From Anarhynchus alexandrinus (lineage: Eukaryota > Chordata > Aves > Charadriiformes > Charadriidae): DNA of 64,000 nt. The translations under genes and the position numbers were made by a program. Position 1 is the first letter of the stretch; every line of letters starts with the position of its first letter. This document shows, piece by piece, positions 1 to 19,670 of the stretch. Under the pieces are notes generated by a model that saw only the letters and a program-made list of their open reading frames with translations, was not told the DNA's origin and did no database searches. The DNA lies in NCBI GenBank assembly GCA_008711295.1, contig VUYV01000068.1, forward strand, positions 2,709,721 to 2,773,720. Reading direction: 5' to 3'.

Positions 1-3476
<3,476 letters not shown>

Positions 3477-4805
3477 TAACTGTTAAGTCTTCAGCTAAAT
3501 AGCAGTTTTGGATTTCTTCAGATGATCAGCAGGTGGCAGTAATTTCATTTTAAGGATTTTTTTTCTTTGGAAATATTTGCAATATTATCTAGTGTGGAAA
3601 AAAATTCATTAAAAGGAAATTAATGACTTTGAGGCAACTATGCAGATTGAGATGAGAACCTGAAAGTTGAAAAAGGGGAAACTTCTAGTAGGCACAGCCT
3701 GAGAATCTGGAAAAGAAGGAAATGCTTAACTTGGCGTTCTATCAATTTTGAGAACTTTGTGTTTATTTGGTTTTAAAGGAGGCTTTATTTTCACAACTGT
3801 CTCGTAAATCTTTGTTTTATAGAAACAGTTTCATCACAGACTAAGAGCCAGAATACATAAGTTATGAATATGCTTTGCTTGCTTTTTGTGTATACATGAT
3901 CAGTATGTGATATGTAAATGATTATATAGACTGATACTGGCATTTGTGCTGGGCTGTTGGCAACTTTATTCTATATCATATTTGCCTTTCCTGTGCTATC
4001 CTTAAAAATGCTTTTTCTCTAGACCTAAGAAACTGCGGTATTAAGGGCTTAGATTAATATGCTTGTTAATTTTGCTGTTTATACAATATATAGTAGTAGC
4101 TGAAATACTGAGCTATTTCCTCAGTTTCTCCTCTATAGAATGAAAATAGCAATTCTGATTTGTGTTCACAGTGTTTAAGTAATGTGGATGAAGGTATTGC
4201 AGGAGTGTATGGTGGATGTTTTGACCAAGGCTCTATCAGTTGTACCTGAAGAATCACAGTAGGTTTTGGTTTAGAGAATTGAACTTGATTCTCAGGGGGC
4301 TGAGGAAGTACAATTTTCAGCTAAATGTTCTGTGGGTTAAGAGCTGCAAATAAATTTGTTTATTTATCCTTGAAGGGATATGGAGCCCAAACTCTGTTTA
4401 ACATAAAGCAACACAGCGGAGATGTACTTAAATTCAAAGAGACGTTGTAAGCTGCCGATATATTTGGACTTGTGTTTCACCTTAGATTGAGGAACCTCCT
4501 TAGCGTGTAATTCATCTCATCCACGCTGGTTATGCCACTGAGATGACTCTAATGAATTTAATTGTTTGCTAAAATAAAGTCAGTGTCTTGTTTCTTCTAG
4601 TAGTTATAGTAGGGAATTTTATGGTCCCCTGTTCTTTGAGATCTGTATTTTATGCTGCAGTGAAAAATGAGTAATGGTACTTATAGGAGAACAAAAGCTA
4701 GCAATGAAATATACATCTTAATACATCACATCTCTAGTCCAGTGTTTACAGTGTGCATCAGGAGGGTAGAATGATCTACCATTTAAACTGTATTCTGTAG
4801 GCTTA

Positions 4806-4919
4806 TGTCCTGGTTTGAGGTAAAACAGAACCAATTTTGTTCAGTAACTTTGCTTCTTAGCTGGGCCTCTTCTAACTACCCCCAGGTCCTCAGTAGCCAA
4901 TTTGGCCTAAACCACGACA
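4806..4919. mobile_element. 114-bp TG...CA element with inverted ends and 5-bp target duplication
   Basis: The element starts TGTCCTGGTTT and ends AAACCACGACA, which are inverted copies of each other at 10 of 11 positions. It is flanked by the direct repeat GCTTA (4801-4805 and 4920-4924). TG...CA ends with a 5-bp target duplication suit integrase-type insertion, as in solo LTRs, but 114 bp is very short for an LTR. A non-autonomous DNA transposon or an internally deleted LTR is also possible. I have the impression that similar TGTCCTGGTTT sequences are common in bird genomes, but this is from memory and unchecked. Confidence 0.7.
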
Positions 4920-5880
4920 GCTTAGGATGCAACTGTTTTAGTTTCATGGTAGGCTTTAAAATGACAATGTCATAACAAGGACCATGGTTAATAAAAATAA
5001 ATATATAAATTGTGCAGTTTTCCCACTCCTCTGCAGCTCTTTATCCTTGGGCTGCTGCCAAGATGCTGCTTTTCTTGTGATGTAAATAGGTACTTAAACA
5101 TAACCCAACTGAAAAGTAGGGAAAAGGTGTGGCTATATGCATGCAAGGATGCAGCAGACCTCAAAAATGCCTCATATTAGCAGGGATTGAAGATTCTGCA
5201 TTCATACTGGGATTAAAGCTTTTAGACTTTGCTGTGAAGTCAAATCATCATTGTGATTTGATCACTTAAATGTCCTGACAATTACTAGGACAGTTTTTTT
5301 TTTTAAAGTTGCATTGTGTTTTCCAGTCATTTGTATTCAAAATGTCTTTGAAAAGAGATCCCACATGTACTTGAATGGTGAGGACAGCTGAAGCCTGTCT
5401 TACACTACTTACATCCCTTTCCAGATCTACCTTTCTCTGCAAGTGGCTTATTACCTGAGTCCTTAGCTGTCCAGCTGTCTCAAATTCTGAAGGGCTATTA
5501 AAATTTTTTGTTTCCTTGGAATTATTTTTGAATTGACCTAGGAAAGTTGCATATCACTTGAAAGCAGCGTTGACAAGTTGCTATATTTGAAGGTTTCCTC
5601 ATTGGTCAGCTTTCTTGGGTGTCAAACCAATGTAACAGAATGCCTTAAAATCAGTTTTAGCAATGAGAGAATGAGAAACCTAAGGTAATGGGATACCCTT
5701 GTAATACAGGTATTATCAGATATGTGTAGGACCGTGGTGCCAAGAAACTTGATGGATGGAATCTGTGCTAGTCTTGCAGTCGGGACTTGTTAGCTTATAT
5801 CATCATCTGTCCCTTGACTATATGCAATTTGTTCTGGAGTGCTCTGAGTAAGCGTCTGATTTTTAGCTGATTAGTCAGTA

Positions 5881-6130
5881 TGCACAACCTTTTGGCAGCC
5901 AAAATAAATTGGTGATTCTGGATGAGAGTCTGGGAGTCCTCTTTCATGAGAGGGGACACCACGTCCTGGCTCCGTGGTGCGGGCAGATACAGCTTTTGTC
6001 TGGCAGGATTTGTTAGACCAGTGTGCTCTACCTTAATACACCACTGCAGACGAGCTAATAAACCTCGCAGACCCCAGTCTGCTCCACGCGAATCTACCTC
6101 TCATCACTCGGTGCTAGGTTTCATTAACTG
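5881..6130 (+). mobile_element. possible degenerate LTR fragment
   Basis: This stretch has more CpG than its surroundings and carries two AATAAA signals (5903-5908 and 6057-6062), each followed by sequence of the style seen in the R/U5 part of bird endogenous retrovirus LTRs. I cannot define its ends, a primer-binding site or any coding remnant, so the call is tentative. An alternative is simply intronic sequence with chance signals. Confidence 0.3.
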
Positions 6131-7605
6131 TGGTGCAGCATTAAGTGCTGAGTGGACCCTACGTTGTGGTCCTCAGTACCCTGCCACCTTTGGGGTCTTA
6201 CTGGTTCAGGTAGTTCTCAACATCTACACAGTTTCTGTACTTGTGTCGCACTAAGCCTGAACTGTTCATCCCTGAGTATGGACAAGCGTGATGCAGGCAT
6301 GCATTATGGCCTTGGAGGTGCTGCCTTTGGAGTTGTTAAACCCTGGCAAACTGAATAGTTCCTCTCCCACCACCAAAATCTGTTTGGTCTGTGGGCAGCC
6401 AAGCTGATTGCTGAGCAAGCAGCAGGGGCAGGTGCGGAGTGGCTGGCTGACCCTCGCACAGGCCTGAGAGACTGCAAGTGAAGATACACCGAAATAGCTC
6501 TCTAATCTGGATTGAATGGGATTTTTCTTATAAAAAATTTAAAGGAATCTTTGTAAGGAAAAATCAGTCCTCAAACAAAAAAAAAATGATAGAGGTCTAT
6601 CTTGTGAGTTTTTTCTTCCCCATGTCTTTCCTTCTCAGCAGCCTGCAAGAAGAACTCGCTTTATCCAGACTATTTTTTTATCTTTTTGAATTGGAAAATC
6701 ATATTAAAGAAGTTATTGGCTGACCGAGTTTACTCAAGTTGCTTTAGATGAATTTACTGCTAAATGTAAAATAAGTTCAGAGCATGGCAGTTGCAAGTGA
6801 AATAAGACTTAATTTTCTAAGCATAAAATTACCAACAATAGAAGTAAATGAGTTTTTCCATCCCCTGGCTTCCATGTAAAAGGCATTACCCTCTGGCAGT
6901 CCAAAAGGAAATTTAAACACACCAGTTACATAAATACAGGAATTTTAGTTGATGTGTTTGATTAGAAGTAAAGAATTTGGGCTAGTGTTTTTCACATTTA
7001 TTGCAATAATTAATCTCTCTTCAATTTTAAAGCATGAAAAATATTTTCTAATTATTGAATCTCTTCTGTTACCTCAGCTACAGCAGACTTGCTTGGTTCA
7101 TAGCCTTAAATGTCATGACAGCTTATGTCTTTGAAGCTTTGAGTGCTCTGTTGGTAGGAATAGGGTCAAGAATGAAAATATGTCTTGCCTGTGTTAGCAT
7201 ATCTGTTTTCAGAAAGGTATAAGATATTATTAAATATTGCCAATTGTTGAGATTTGTATGTTTCCAATTAGCTTGCTTATCCAGGTGAATACTCACTGAA
7301 TTTGGCTTCTTATAAGTTACTCTTATAAAAATAAAACAAATAAACAACAACATAGCAACTTCCATGAAGTTTGCAGAAAGAACTCCAAGATGTGTATTAA
7401 ATTCTGGATGAAAAACCTGAAGCAGTGATGAGTGTGGAAAACACATAAATTTCATTCTATATGCATTGATTTCGGTGATGTTACTCTCTAATTGTTCTCT
7501 ATTACTTGGGTCTTTAATAGGGAATCTTCTGCATGGCTTGAGGCAGCTGACTATGTGGTACTAGGAAGGATTAAAATCAACCCAAGGATAAATGACATGG
7601 TTTAA

Positions 7606-7944
<339 letters not shown>

Positions 7945-8028
7945 TATTCAAAGTCGAATGGAACTCAGAAAGAGACTTAGCTGCAAACCCTTCAAATGGT
8001 ATCTTGAAAATGTTTATCCTGAGTTACG
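7945..8028 (+). CDS. GALNT2: GALNT2 exon: linker before lectin domain
   Basis: This 84-bp exon is bounded by CCCCTCCAG| and GTTACG|GTGAGT. It completes a split Asn and encodes [20 protein letters not shown] then ENVYPEL, ending in a split Arg. It corresponds to human residues 410-438, the segment that closes the catalytic domain and leads into the linker to the lectin domain. The motif [15 protein letters not shown] is very strongly conserved in GalNAc-transferases. Confidence 0.97.
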
Positions 8029-10133
<2,105 letters not shown>

Positions 10134-10864
10134 TAATTCAGTGTACATCAGATTTTCCCCTTCCTTTGTCTCTATTAATATTTGCTTTTACACTAGAGGC
10201 CAGTAACTTCCTTCCCAGGAGCTTTATACTTGTGTAGAAAGCTTTTTTCAACGAACTGGTGTGTTTGATTTTTGGGGGGGTGCATTTTTACTTAAGAAAA
10301 GATTTGGGTTGTATTAAGCATATTGCCTGAGGTCAGCAAAATAGAAGAATGCTTCACTGTGATGCCCTATTAGTCATTTCCAATTTGCGGCAGCGAGGTA
10401 TAAAAAAATCTGTCTTAAATCCCCATTTGGCTCTTCTAGAAAACAGAGGTGCCTAAATGTCATAATCCTATTCACTCACAGTAAAGGGAGTGTTTCAACA
10501 AATCCTTTCTAATCCTTCTCTTAAACTAACTGTAAATGTGTCAAATCTGTAAATGAGAGCATTAATTATTTCAAAGAATCTATTTATGCAGTTGTGACTT
10601 AGTTACCACGAAATCTATGCATATGTGCTCACGGTTTTGTGTGCTGCTTTGTCATTAAATTCTTTTCAGAATCAACCTGACTATAAATCAAATGTAAGAT
10701 GAATACTTCAAGTACATCTGTTAAAATAGAATGCTGACCAATTACAAATCAAGTGTTAAATGAGTGTCAGAATTTTGCTCGCTCTGATTTAAATTAGGGG
10801 AGGAAAACCCTAAAATCAGACGACGACTGAAATAAAGGAGTTGTTTCCTGGAAGATATATCATG

Positions 10865-11227
10865 TTGGAGAGGAGAAGGCTCTGGGGAGCTTTCCAGTAT
10901 CTGAAGAGCACCTACAAGAAAGCTGGAGAGGGACTTTTTTACTAGGGCATGTAGTGATAGGATGAGGGGTAATGCCTTCAAACTGGAAGAGAGCGTAGAT
11001 TTAGAATGGGTATTAGGAAGAAATTTTTCACTCTGAGGGTGGTGAGGCACTGGAACAAATTGCCCAGGGAAGTTGTAGAAGCCTCATCCCTGGAAGTGTT
11101 CAAGGCCAGGCTGGATGGGGCTTTGAGCAACCTGGTCTAGTGGGAGGTGTCCCTGCCCATGGCAGGGGGGTTGGAACTTGATGATATTTAAGGTCCCTTC
11201 CAACCCAAACCATTCTGTGATTCTATG
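10865..11227 (+). mobile_element. CR1 LINE, 5'-truncated, sense to GALNT2
   Basis: This is the 3' end of a chicken-repeat-1 retrotransposon. It reads from GAGAAGGCTCTGGGGAG through the segment for the last part of ORF2 (GGTGGTGAGGCACTGGAAC) and the near-universal CR1 stretch GTGTTCAAGGCCAGG. It ends in the typical tail CATTCTGTGATTCTATG. The 5' part is missing, as in most copies, and there is no target duplication, which is normal for CR1. The ORF2 remnant is not continuously open in this copy. Confidence 0.93.
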
Positions 11228-13554
11228 TTGATTTTGAATGCATTGCATCATACATTTGAGATACGCATCTTTTCCCTATCACTAAAGAGAATATATATGG
11301 GGAGGATTTTTCTATTAACTTTATGAAAGTACAGTCATCTTTTCAGAACACCACAGTGTTTTTTAGGAGAAAGGGTGGATTGTGTCAGAATTGCCTTGGT
11401 GCAGAAATCTTGGAATTTTCTGGTGATGTTGAGTATGTATGTTCTCTATGGATACAAAGTTATCTTCCTCTTTCAAATTCTCCTGCCCTGAATCTGACCC
11501 TCTTTTCTATGTAGTTTCTTCTCTGAAGCTGACCTTGACAAAGCAACATACACTTGCTCTGAATAGGTGCCTGTGACAGGCCATGCAGACAGATTAAGAG
11601 GCAGAACAGATCAAAACCAGGTTTTATGTCCAAGCAGAATTCTTATTGGATTGGAAGGAATGAACAGCATGGGAGAAGAGGGATGGGGAACAAACCAGAG
11701 TCTTTAAATCTGTACTATGTGTTTCATACCTATTCTTACCAAGAGAGTTTGGGAGTCGGGTGGGATTAAGAGTACTTAGATATTATAGGCTGTGGAGACC
11801 TTCTCCTATAATTTGAAGAGTGAACTTTGGCTTATGCTCAACACAACTCAAAATGCAAAATTTAAGTAAAAATGGGCTTTCTGCTGCACTCCGCCCCCCA
11901 GTTTGGTAGAATCCCATGATTAAAAAGGCAGATGTGCACCTCTTAAGGGCTGAAGAAATTGTGATGTATTTGACAGATATGTACAAATATGTAGGGTTAT
12001 GATAAGGAGCTAAAGGTAAAGCCAAATGCACTTAGGTGTGAGGGGAAGGTTTCAGGTTAGTGGTGTTCCACTAACTTAGTATTTCTGATTTATGACACGA
12101 GTTTTTTCAGATGTCCTGATTTGTTACGTAGAGCTATCCTATTTCCAGCCTGTGCCCTGAGCACATACACTGCTTGCAACTTTGCTTCTCTTCTGGTGCA
12201 GTGGAACTTGCTTAATCTTATCTACTTTATAGCTTGTCATAGTTCCTGGTCACTGGAGGAAAGCATCTATACACTGTGTTTCATGCCACGAAGGGCTGTC
12301 ACACAGATGTCTCCAGCAGCAGAGCTTGAAGCTTTTGTGAAGCAGTACCTTTGGCTTTTAAATGTGTTAATTTCTTGTGTGATTTCTGTTGTGTCTGGGG
12401 CTCTTGTAGCCTTTTGATGGAAGGGTGAAGATGTATAAAGTAATATTTTTAAGGCTCTAACTTTCTCTGACTGTAGGTTTCTCAAACACAAGTTTTACCA
12501 CTTCCCTGGCAGTATTTTCAACTGTCACTATTCGGTATAAATCTTATAAGGGGGCCATCTGTTTCAGGGTCATTTACAATTCCTGATAAGCTCTGAAAAT
12601 AACTTGCTTAATTCCTTAAGTTGTTAGAAGTGGCTATTAATTATTCTTGTTGACATTTTATGAACTGGACAGAACTGAGAAGGCAAGTAATTTTGCTGTC
12701 ATCTGAGATTAATGTATTGAGAGTGAAAGGAAAAATTTCCAGCTTAAGGGTTTTAGAGACAAAGGGATACAGAGTTCTCCTGCCTTTGTTTTGCATAGTT
12801 GTCATTATTCTAGTACTTGCATAATATGGTACTAATCTAATGGCTTGCTACCTGTACGATGGCAGTTACTTGTAATTGCGTGGGTTAGAAGTTCTGATTG
12901 TTTCCTGAGCATCTGTTCTCAAAGGAATTTAATAATCGCTAAATCTGCTGAGTTTAAAAGTGATTATGCAAGCCAAAAATTCAGTTATGGTATCAGAAAA
13001 GAGGTAAAAAAAAAATTGGGATGGGATTAGTAATTTAATTTCTTTCTGAAACACTGATTGCTTGCAAAATAACACTTAAATGTAGCCAGGCTTGGCCCTG
13101 TGTATCTAGGGTTTGATTTGGATCATTAGTGTGGATTTAGTGGATAGATCAGCTTTCTCCCACAAAGGATAATTAGGCAAATGAAGACCAATCTGGATCC
13201 TGGAGACAAAACTTTGAGAAGAGCAGCATGGTGAGAGTCTGAATGTCAATGCAAGATCAGGCCGTGTAGAAGGATGCTGAGATCAAACAAGCGGGGCAAC
13301 AGTGTATATGGAACAGTTTTTCTTTGTTCTCTGTTTGAGTTGCCTATTTAAATGCATTTAAAGAAAATTCTGTTGTACATCATGCCTTGGATAGGAAGTA
13401 ATATTCTTCCTCTACCCTTGAGTTTGGGCCTCTTGTGTATTGCTATCATTAAGAACTACTGTTCTTAATACTGTACTGCGGTACATACACTTTTTTTTAG
13501 CATGTGGGTAGGGTGGCCAGTAAAGCTGCAGACCAAGCTTTTAGGGGTTTTGTA

Positions 13555-13650
13555 TACATAATTATATATATATTTACATATATATAAATCTGTCCTACAT
13601 AGAAGATATGGGGAGTGTGTAATACACACACACGCACATATAAATAAAAA
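13555..13650. repeat. AT-rich microsatellite with CA stretch
   Basis: Alternating TA runs at 13562-13587 are followed by ACACACACACGCACATATAAA near 13622-13645. It is simple-sequence DNA within a GALNT2 intron. Confidence 0.8.
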
Positions 13651-13974
13651 TATAGCTGGACGAGTATTTGACCAAGTATTTTAAACCTGAGGTCCTGTGT
13701 GACTGCCCGCTGTACTTGTGGAAAGCCAGCAGAGGGAGCAAACAGCCAGCTGAGCCCTGAGCTGACTTGGGGATACTGAAGCAATTGGAATTACTGTGTT
13801 TGAAGAGGGCCTTTTTTCCCCTCCTGCTTTATGGGAAGCAATGAACTGTTCTAATGCTCATACGTAGCTATTTACAGGATTTCAACCTGTGCTATATATG
13901 CAGAGATAGCATGTGCACTTTGTTTATATGTTAGTGTACACAATTTTGTACACCTTTTTTCTTCCTTTTTCTAG

Positions 13975-15397
<1,423 letters not shown>

Positions 15398-15553
15398 AAA
15401 TGGGAACAAATTGAAAGCAATTCTAAACTGAGGCACGTTGGCAGCAACCTCTGTCTAGACAGCCGAAATGCCAAAAATGGTGGTCTCACCGTTGAGATCT
15501 GCAGTCCTTCTTTGTCACAACAGTGGAAATTCACACTTAATCTGCAGCAGTAG
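15398..15553 (+). CDS. GALNT2: GALNT2 terminal coding exon: lectin gamma repeat and stop
   Basis: This exon gives the last 51 codons and a TAG stop at 15551-15553. It reads [40 protein letters not shown] and [11 protein letters not shown], matching human residues 521-571. It is the third (gamma) lectin repeat, with the LCLD motif, the closing Cys in EIC and the QQW motif typical of ricin folds. The substitutions relative to the human protein as I recall it are scattered and mild, as expected between birds and mammals. The C-terminus NLQQ is unchanged, so the stop is the native one. Confidence 0.97.
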   Translation, partial: KWEQIESNSKLRHVGSNLCLDSRNAKNGGLTVEICSPSLSQQWKFTLNLQQ

Positions 15554-18290
15554 AAGGACTTACAAGCAAAATGCTGTTTCGATTCATAGACGTTGGGCAA
15601 AGTTTTGATTGAATTACTGATGTATTTCTTAAAACTTTCCACGGAACTTATATACCTCAGTATTCCACCTTTATCTGAAAGTCGGAGAGTGCTGAAGCAG
15701 ACAGCAGGGATCCAGGAGACTTGGAGCACTGCAAAGATGTCACTGAACATGACTGCAGCACAATTCCTTCTTGGTGTGAAGACTTCAACGGTTCCTTTCT
15801 GTCTTCAGTTATGTACTTGCACAGCAGATAATTAACTCTAGGAACAACTGATGTATGATAAAAAAAAAGGATCTGAAGAAACACCTGTGGGGAACAGGGT
15901 GTGGGAGGGAGGGTGGGAAAAATTACTAGGAGAAGGTCATTTGGAATCTCCATTTGCATAGAAATCACGGTTTGTCGTTTCCAGAAACAGATGTGTCATT
16001 TTGAAGGGTTTTTTTTTCCTCCTATGTGTACTTGGTAATTTGAATATGAACTTTTCTATGATGGACTCTAAATATAAATATATAAAAGTATATATATTGT
16101 CAGCTCCCAAGGATTTATATCAGTTTTCATCATCCTATAATTATCAACGAAGTGATTGACATATGTACAACCAGAAATTGGATTGGAATGCTAGGAGAGT
16201 GAAACTTTATGAAGGTGCGGATTTTGTGCTGCTGAGTATGATGTCCGTGCTAACACTGGATGCTTTTGCTTTGCAAACTGGATCTACTTCTTAACACTTC
16301 GCCCTCACTGGAGATCATGAAACTCAGGAGGAGAAAGAAAATAGCAGAATAAGCCAATGCGTCTGCACAGATGATTGCTCGGATTGTTTATTCCAACTTG
16401 GAAATTCATTATATGTGCTCTGGATAACGTTAAACTTGTACTTGATATTTGTGTTGATCATTTCTGTAGTACTTTGTCTTTTAAATACTTCTTCCTTTGT
16501 TACAAAATTATATAAACAGTGCAGATCTTTCATGCAGCCATGTGGGTTCAGCACAGTTTTATTCTGGGCCCTAGTAAGAAAAATTTCTTTGTCTCAAACT
16601 CCCCTTTTGAGTTGTAGAAATAAGATAGAATAGTAACGTCACTGTCAACAGCACAAGATCTGAATTTTAATTTGCAAGGATGAGCAGCTATGTAATATCT
16701 CTGAATTGCACTTGCTTAATTTATAGACCTACTACTGGGGAATTTTCTTCCATTTTGTTTGTTTAAATGGAGCTTTTGAATGGATTCAGGCTTGGCTCTG
16801 GGAATCAGCCTGGATACCAGCAAATCCTGTGTGTGTTTAACCATAGAATCCGTACATTTTGCAGCTTCAGTCTAGCTGATGTCATTTTTATATTAAAATA
16901 ATACTGTCAAAGTTAACCCCAACTTTGACCTGTCCTTTCTTATGTTTGCATAGACTATATACTTTTTTATTAAAAGCAAATGCTTCAATGAGCTTTTAAA
17001 ATGAAAAGGAAAGGTAAATAAATATTAATAAGTAAGACAACATTGACAAAAAATAGTGCAGACATGCAATGCCAGGAAGTGGTTTTGGTAAGATGAAGAT
17101 AAGGGATCTCGGAAAAATGTAAGAGTTGATCATAAGGAGATGAAAAACATGTGCTGTGGTATGCTGGTACAGTTCCCCTCTTTCTTTGTTCCTGGAAGTT
17201 GAGTAGTTCCCCATTTTTTTTTCAGTTTCCTTTGGCTGCATCTATCCATTAGGTGTAGAGGTGGTACTCTTCTGGGCAAAGTGGCCCATAAATACCTTGG
17301 GTGTCTGAAGTTAGGACTTGCAGGTACCTGCATACCTTTTGGATGGGGACATTAGATCTAGTTTCTCCCATCCATCATCTGACTTTTTTATGAATAATTA
17401 ATACCTTTTTTTCCTTCTTCACAATCCACTTTCTCCAAAACTTGCCAGTTTTAGAGGCCATACAGTGGATAAACTATTTTTCAGCTTTTAGTCTCTCCCT
17501 ATCTGTAGCCTTTTAACCTAGCTGAGAACTTGAAGAATGTGATTCATAAACATAGCAGTAGATTTCTTCATATTCTGGAAAACAAATGCTGAAATGTGGG
17601 CTCAGCAGCAAGTCAATTGTTTGAGATTTTGAAAAATGGAATTTAAAAGAAAAACCCAACCACTCCACCGCTACCACGGAGGTATTTCCATTTGCAACTT
17701 TGATCATAGTAAGGGTGTACTAACTGAAATCAGCAGTTGCAACTCTGAATATTGACCCGCCTCTTAACTCTGAATCAGAATTGCTAGTAAAAAAAAAAAA
17801 AAAATCTATATTCCACCTCCTTAAGTCTTTATTGTCATCTACTATCATATAAAGTGGGAATATTTTCAGTAATACCCCATGGATGCTGTGCATAGGGGTT
17901 TTAATATAGGAGCTGTATGTTAAAAGACAGCATTGCTTTTCTTTGAGAGAACAGACAAGAAGTGGTATCCTTTTGTTATGTTTACATGACAGTGTGCCAA
18001 AGTTACTTACTGTGATTTTAGGGGTTTTTAATTGTTGAAGAAATTTGCCCCTTTGAAAGATAAGAGCCCTTGAAGCAAATTGCGATGGAGTCTCCTGAGA
18101 ACTTTTCTTATTGTCTTCAGAGCAAGAACGGTGATATTGTTTTGCAGATTTTCAAAACATAGTTTGGAAACTGTTTTTTCAGTTGGTTTGAAAAGTCTGC
18201 TGTACAGAGCTTGTACTTTGTTCATTTTATAGATGGAAACCATCCTTGAAAAATTGTTTAACTTAAATAAAGAAGAATGCTTTATAGATA
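15554..18290 (+). other. GALNT2: GALNT2 3'UTR, about 2.7 kb
   Basis: The sequence from the stop to the AATAAA at 18266-18271 is A/T-rich with no coding content and no recognised repeats, consistent with a 3'UTR. It includes AT-rich runs at 16065-16100 and a 15-A run near 17790-17804. Weaker internal signals (ATTAAA near 16969, AATAAA at 17017-17022) could give shorter transcripts, but they lack a clear GT-rich stretch downstream. The end point is inferred from the polyadenylation signal, not from transcript data. Confidence 0.7.
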
Positions 18291-18310
18291 AATGTGTGGT
18301 GGTTAATAGA
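18266..18310 (+). promoter_or_regulatory. GALNT2: polyadenylation site of GALNT2
   Basis: AATAAA lies at 18266-18271. About 20 bases further, ATAAATGTGTGGTGGTTAAT provides the GT-rich downstream element expected after a cleavage site, so cleavage near 18285-18293 is predicted. This is the best-formed + strand site after the stop codon. Confidence 0.7.
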
Positions 18311-19339
18311 ACTGAGTAAAACCAAGAAGTCTGCCTGGAGCTTGGAGACTGAAGTAGTTTTCAAATGCTTCAGTTCACTTAGTTGTTTCATAAAGTTCCT
18401 GTTCTAAAAGTGTGTATATGTGGGGGTATATCTGCATTTACGAAAAGAGAATTTGTCTGTGTTTAATATGATAACTTTGAGGAAATTGCCATATTTTGGA
18501 AGCTGCTTTACATTGAAGAGTGAGTTAACACTGACTGTAGTCACCTGGAAATACACTGTGAAGGCACTCCCCCTCCTGCCCCATTAGGCCTAATCTTCTC
18601 GAGACTTCCACTGACCCTCTCTGCTGCCAGAAACCGCTCTGCCAAGTGTCACAGGGCCTCCTGCAGCCTGCGGGATGATTGCAGCAGCAGCTCTCATTGT
18701 GGATTGGGGTACCTGTCCTCGTCTGCTCGCACTGTCTACTCTCTATTCTGCAGGGTGGTAATTCAGATGACTGTGGTGCACTTGAAGCTAGATCTTAGAT
18801 ACTCTGTATTTGAAACAAAACAAAAAAAGACTTGTTTTTAAAAAAAGGTATTTTGGGGAGCAAATGCTTCACAGGTCTAGTTTAGAGAGCTTGGAAAGGA
18901 ACTTGCACCGGCACAGTTGAGGAGGGAGCAAATCCTCCATGGTAGGTGATGGACAACTGTGAAATACTTCTGTTTGAGATTTGAGAATACATTCTCCTAC
19001 TGCTGTAAGAGTAAGTGGGGCTGCGGGCAGGGCATGGTGCTCGATTACAGCAGCACCTTGGCAGAGGTGGGCTGCAAGCCAAACAGGCAGGGGGTGGCAC
19101 GATGATCTACAGGAGAGCAAATGGGAAGCAGGAGAATGAATGAGGTAAAAAAAAATCTCATCTGTGATGTTTTGTCCAGCTTCAGAGATGCTTCAAGTCA
19201 GTTCTTGGGGCACATCCTTCTTTCTTACTCTGTGGCATACAGGACTGGAATCTTTGCTCCTGGTCTGAGGAATTTAGCTTTACAGGCAGCCCCAAGGGCA
19301 TGATCAGCTAGCATAGCCTGCAGAGGCATTTATAGGAAA

Positions 19340-19670
19340 TATTTAAATACTTTTAATTATACTGACAGCAAGACTTTTACCTGTCATGTTGTAGGAAAGT
19401 AGAGTTCTTGGGTGCAAACTTTCTCTCCCTGTGTGCCAGAAGTCAGTGACTATTTGACACCTTTCAAAAAGTCTAAATTAAATCAAGCAAAAAGATTTTA
19501 ATATTTATGGTTGGCAAAAATAAAAAGGCCCTGTCAAACTGCGGTAAACAAAAGAAAACCTTGCATTTGCAGATTCTGTCTGAGAAATCAAATGAGGATT
19601 CTCCATCTTAAATGCCCTTTGACACTTGTCAGCTGACAGGTAATACTAAGATAATTACAACAGGCTTCTT
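19340..19670. promoter_or_regulatory. candidate conserved non-coding element with MEIS/E-box palindrome
   Basis: This AT-rich stretch about 1.1 kb past the predicted GALNT2 end contains the perfect 12-bp palindrome TGTCAGCTGACA (19627-19638). That sequence combines two TGACA half-sites (MEIS/TGIF type) around a CAGCTG E-box, and TAATTA-like words lie nearby. Such clusters are typical of conserved enhancers, but conservation cannot be tested from one sequence. Confidence 0.25.

Noticed and set aside
5922..6254. 110-codon plus-strand open frame in a GALNT2 intron
   Set aside because: It overlaps the possible LTR fragment and shows no protein motif. It is likely a chance frame in CpG-richer repeat-like DNA.
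10742..11050. 102-codon minus-strand frame
   Set aside because: It is the reverse strand of the CR1 copy at 10.9 kb, not a gene.
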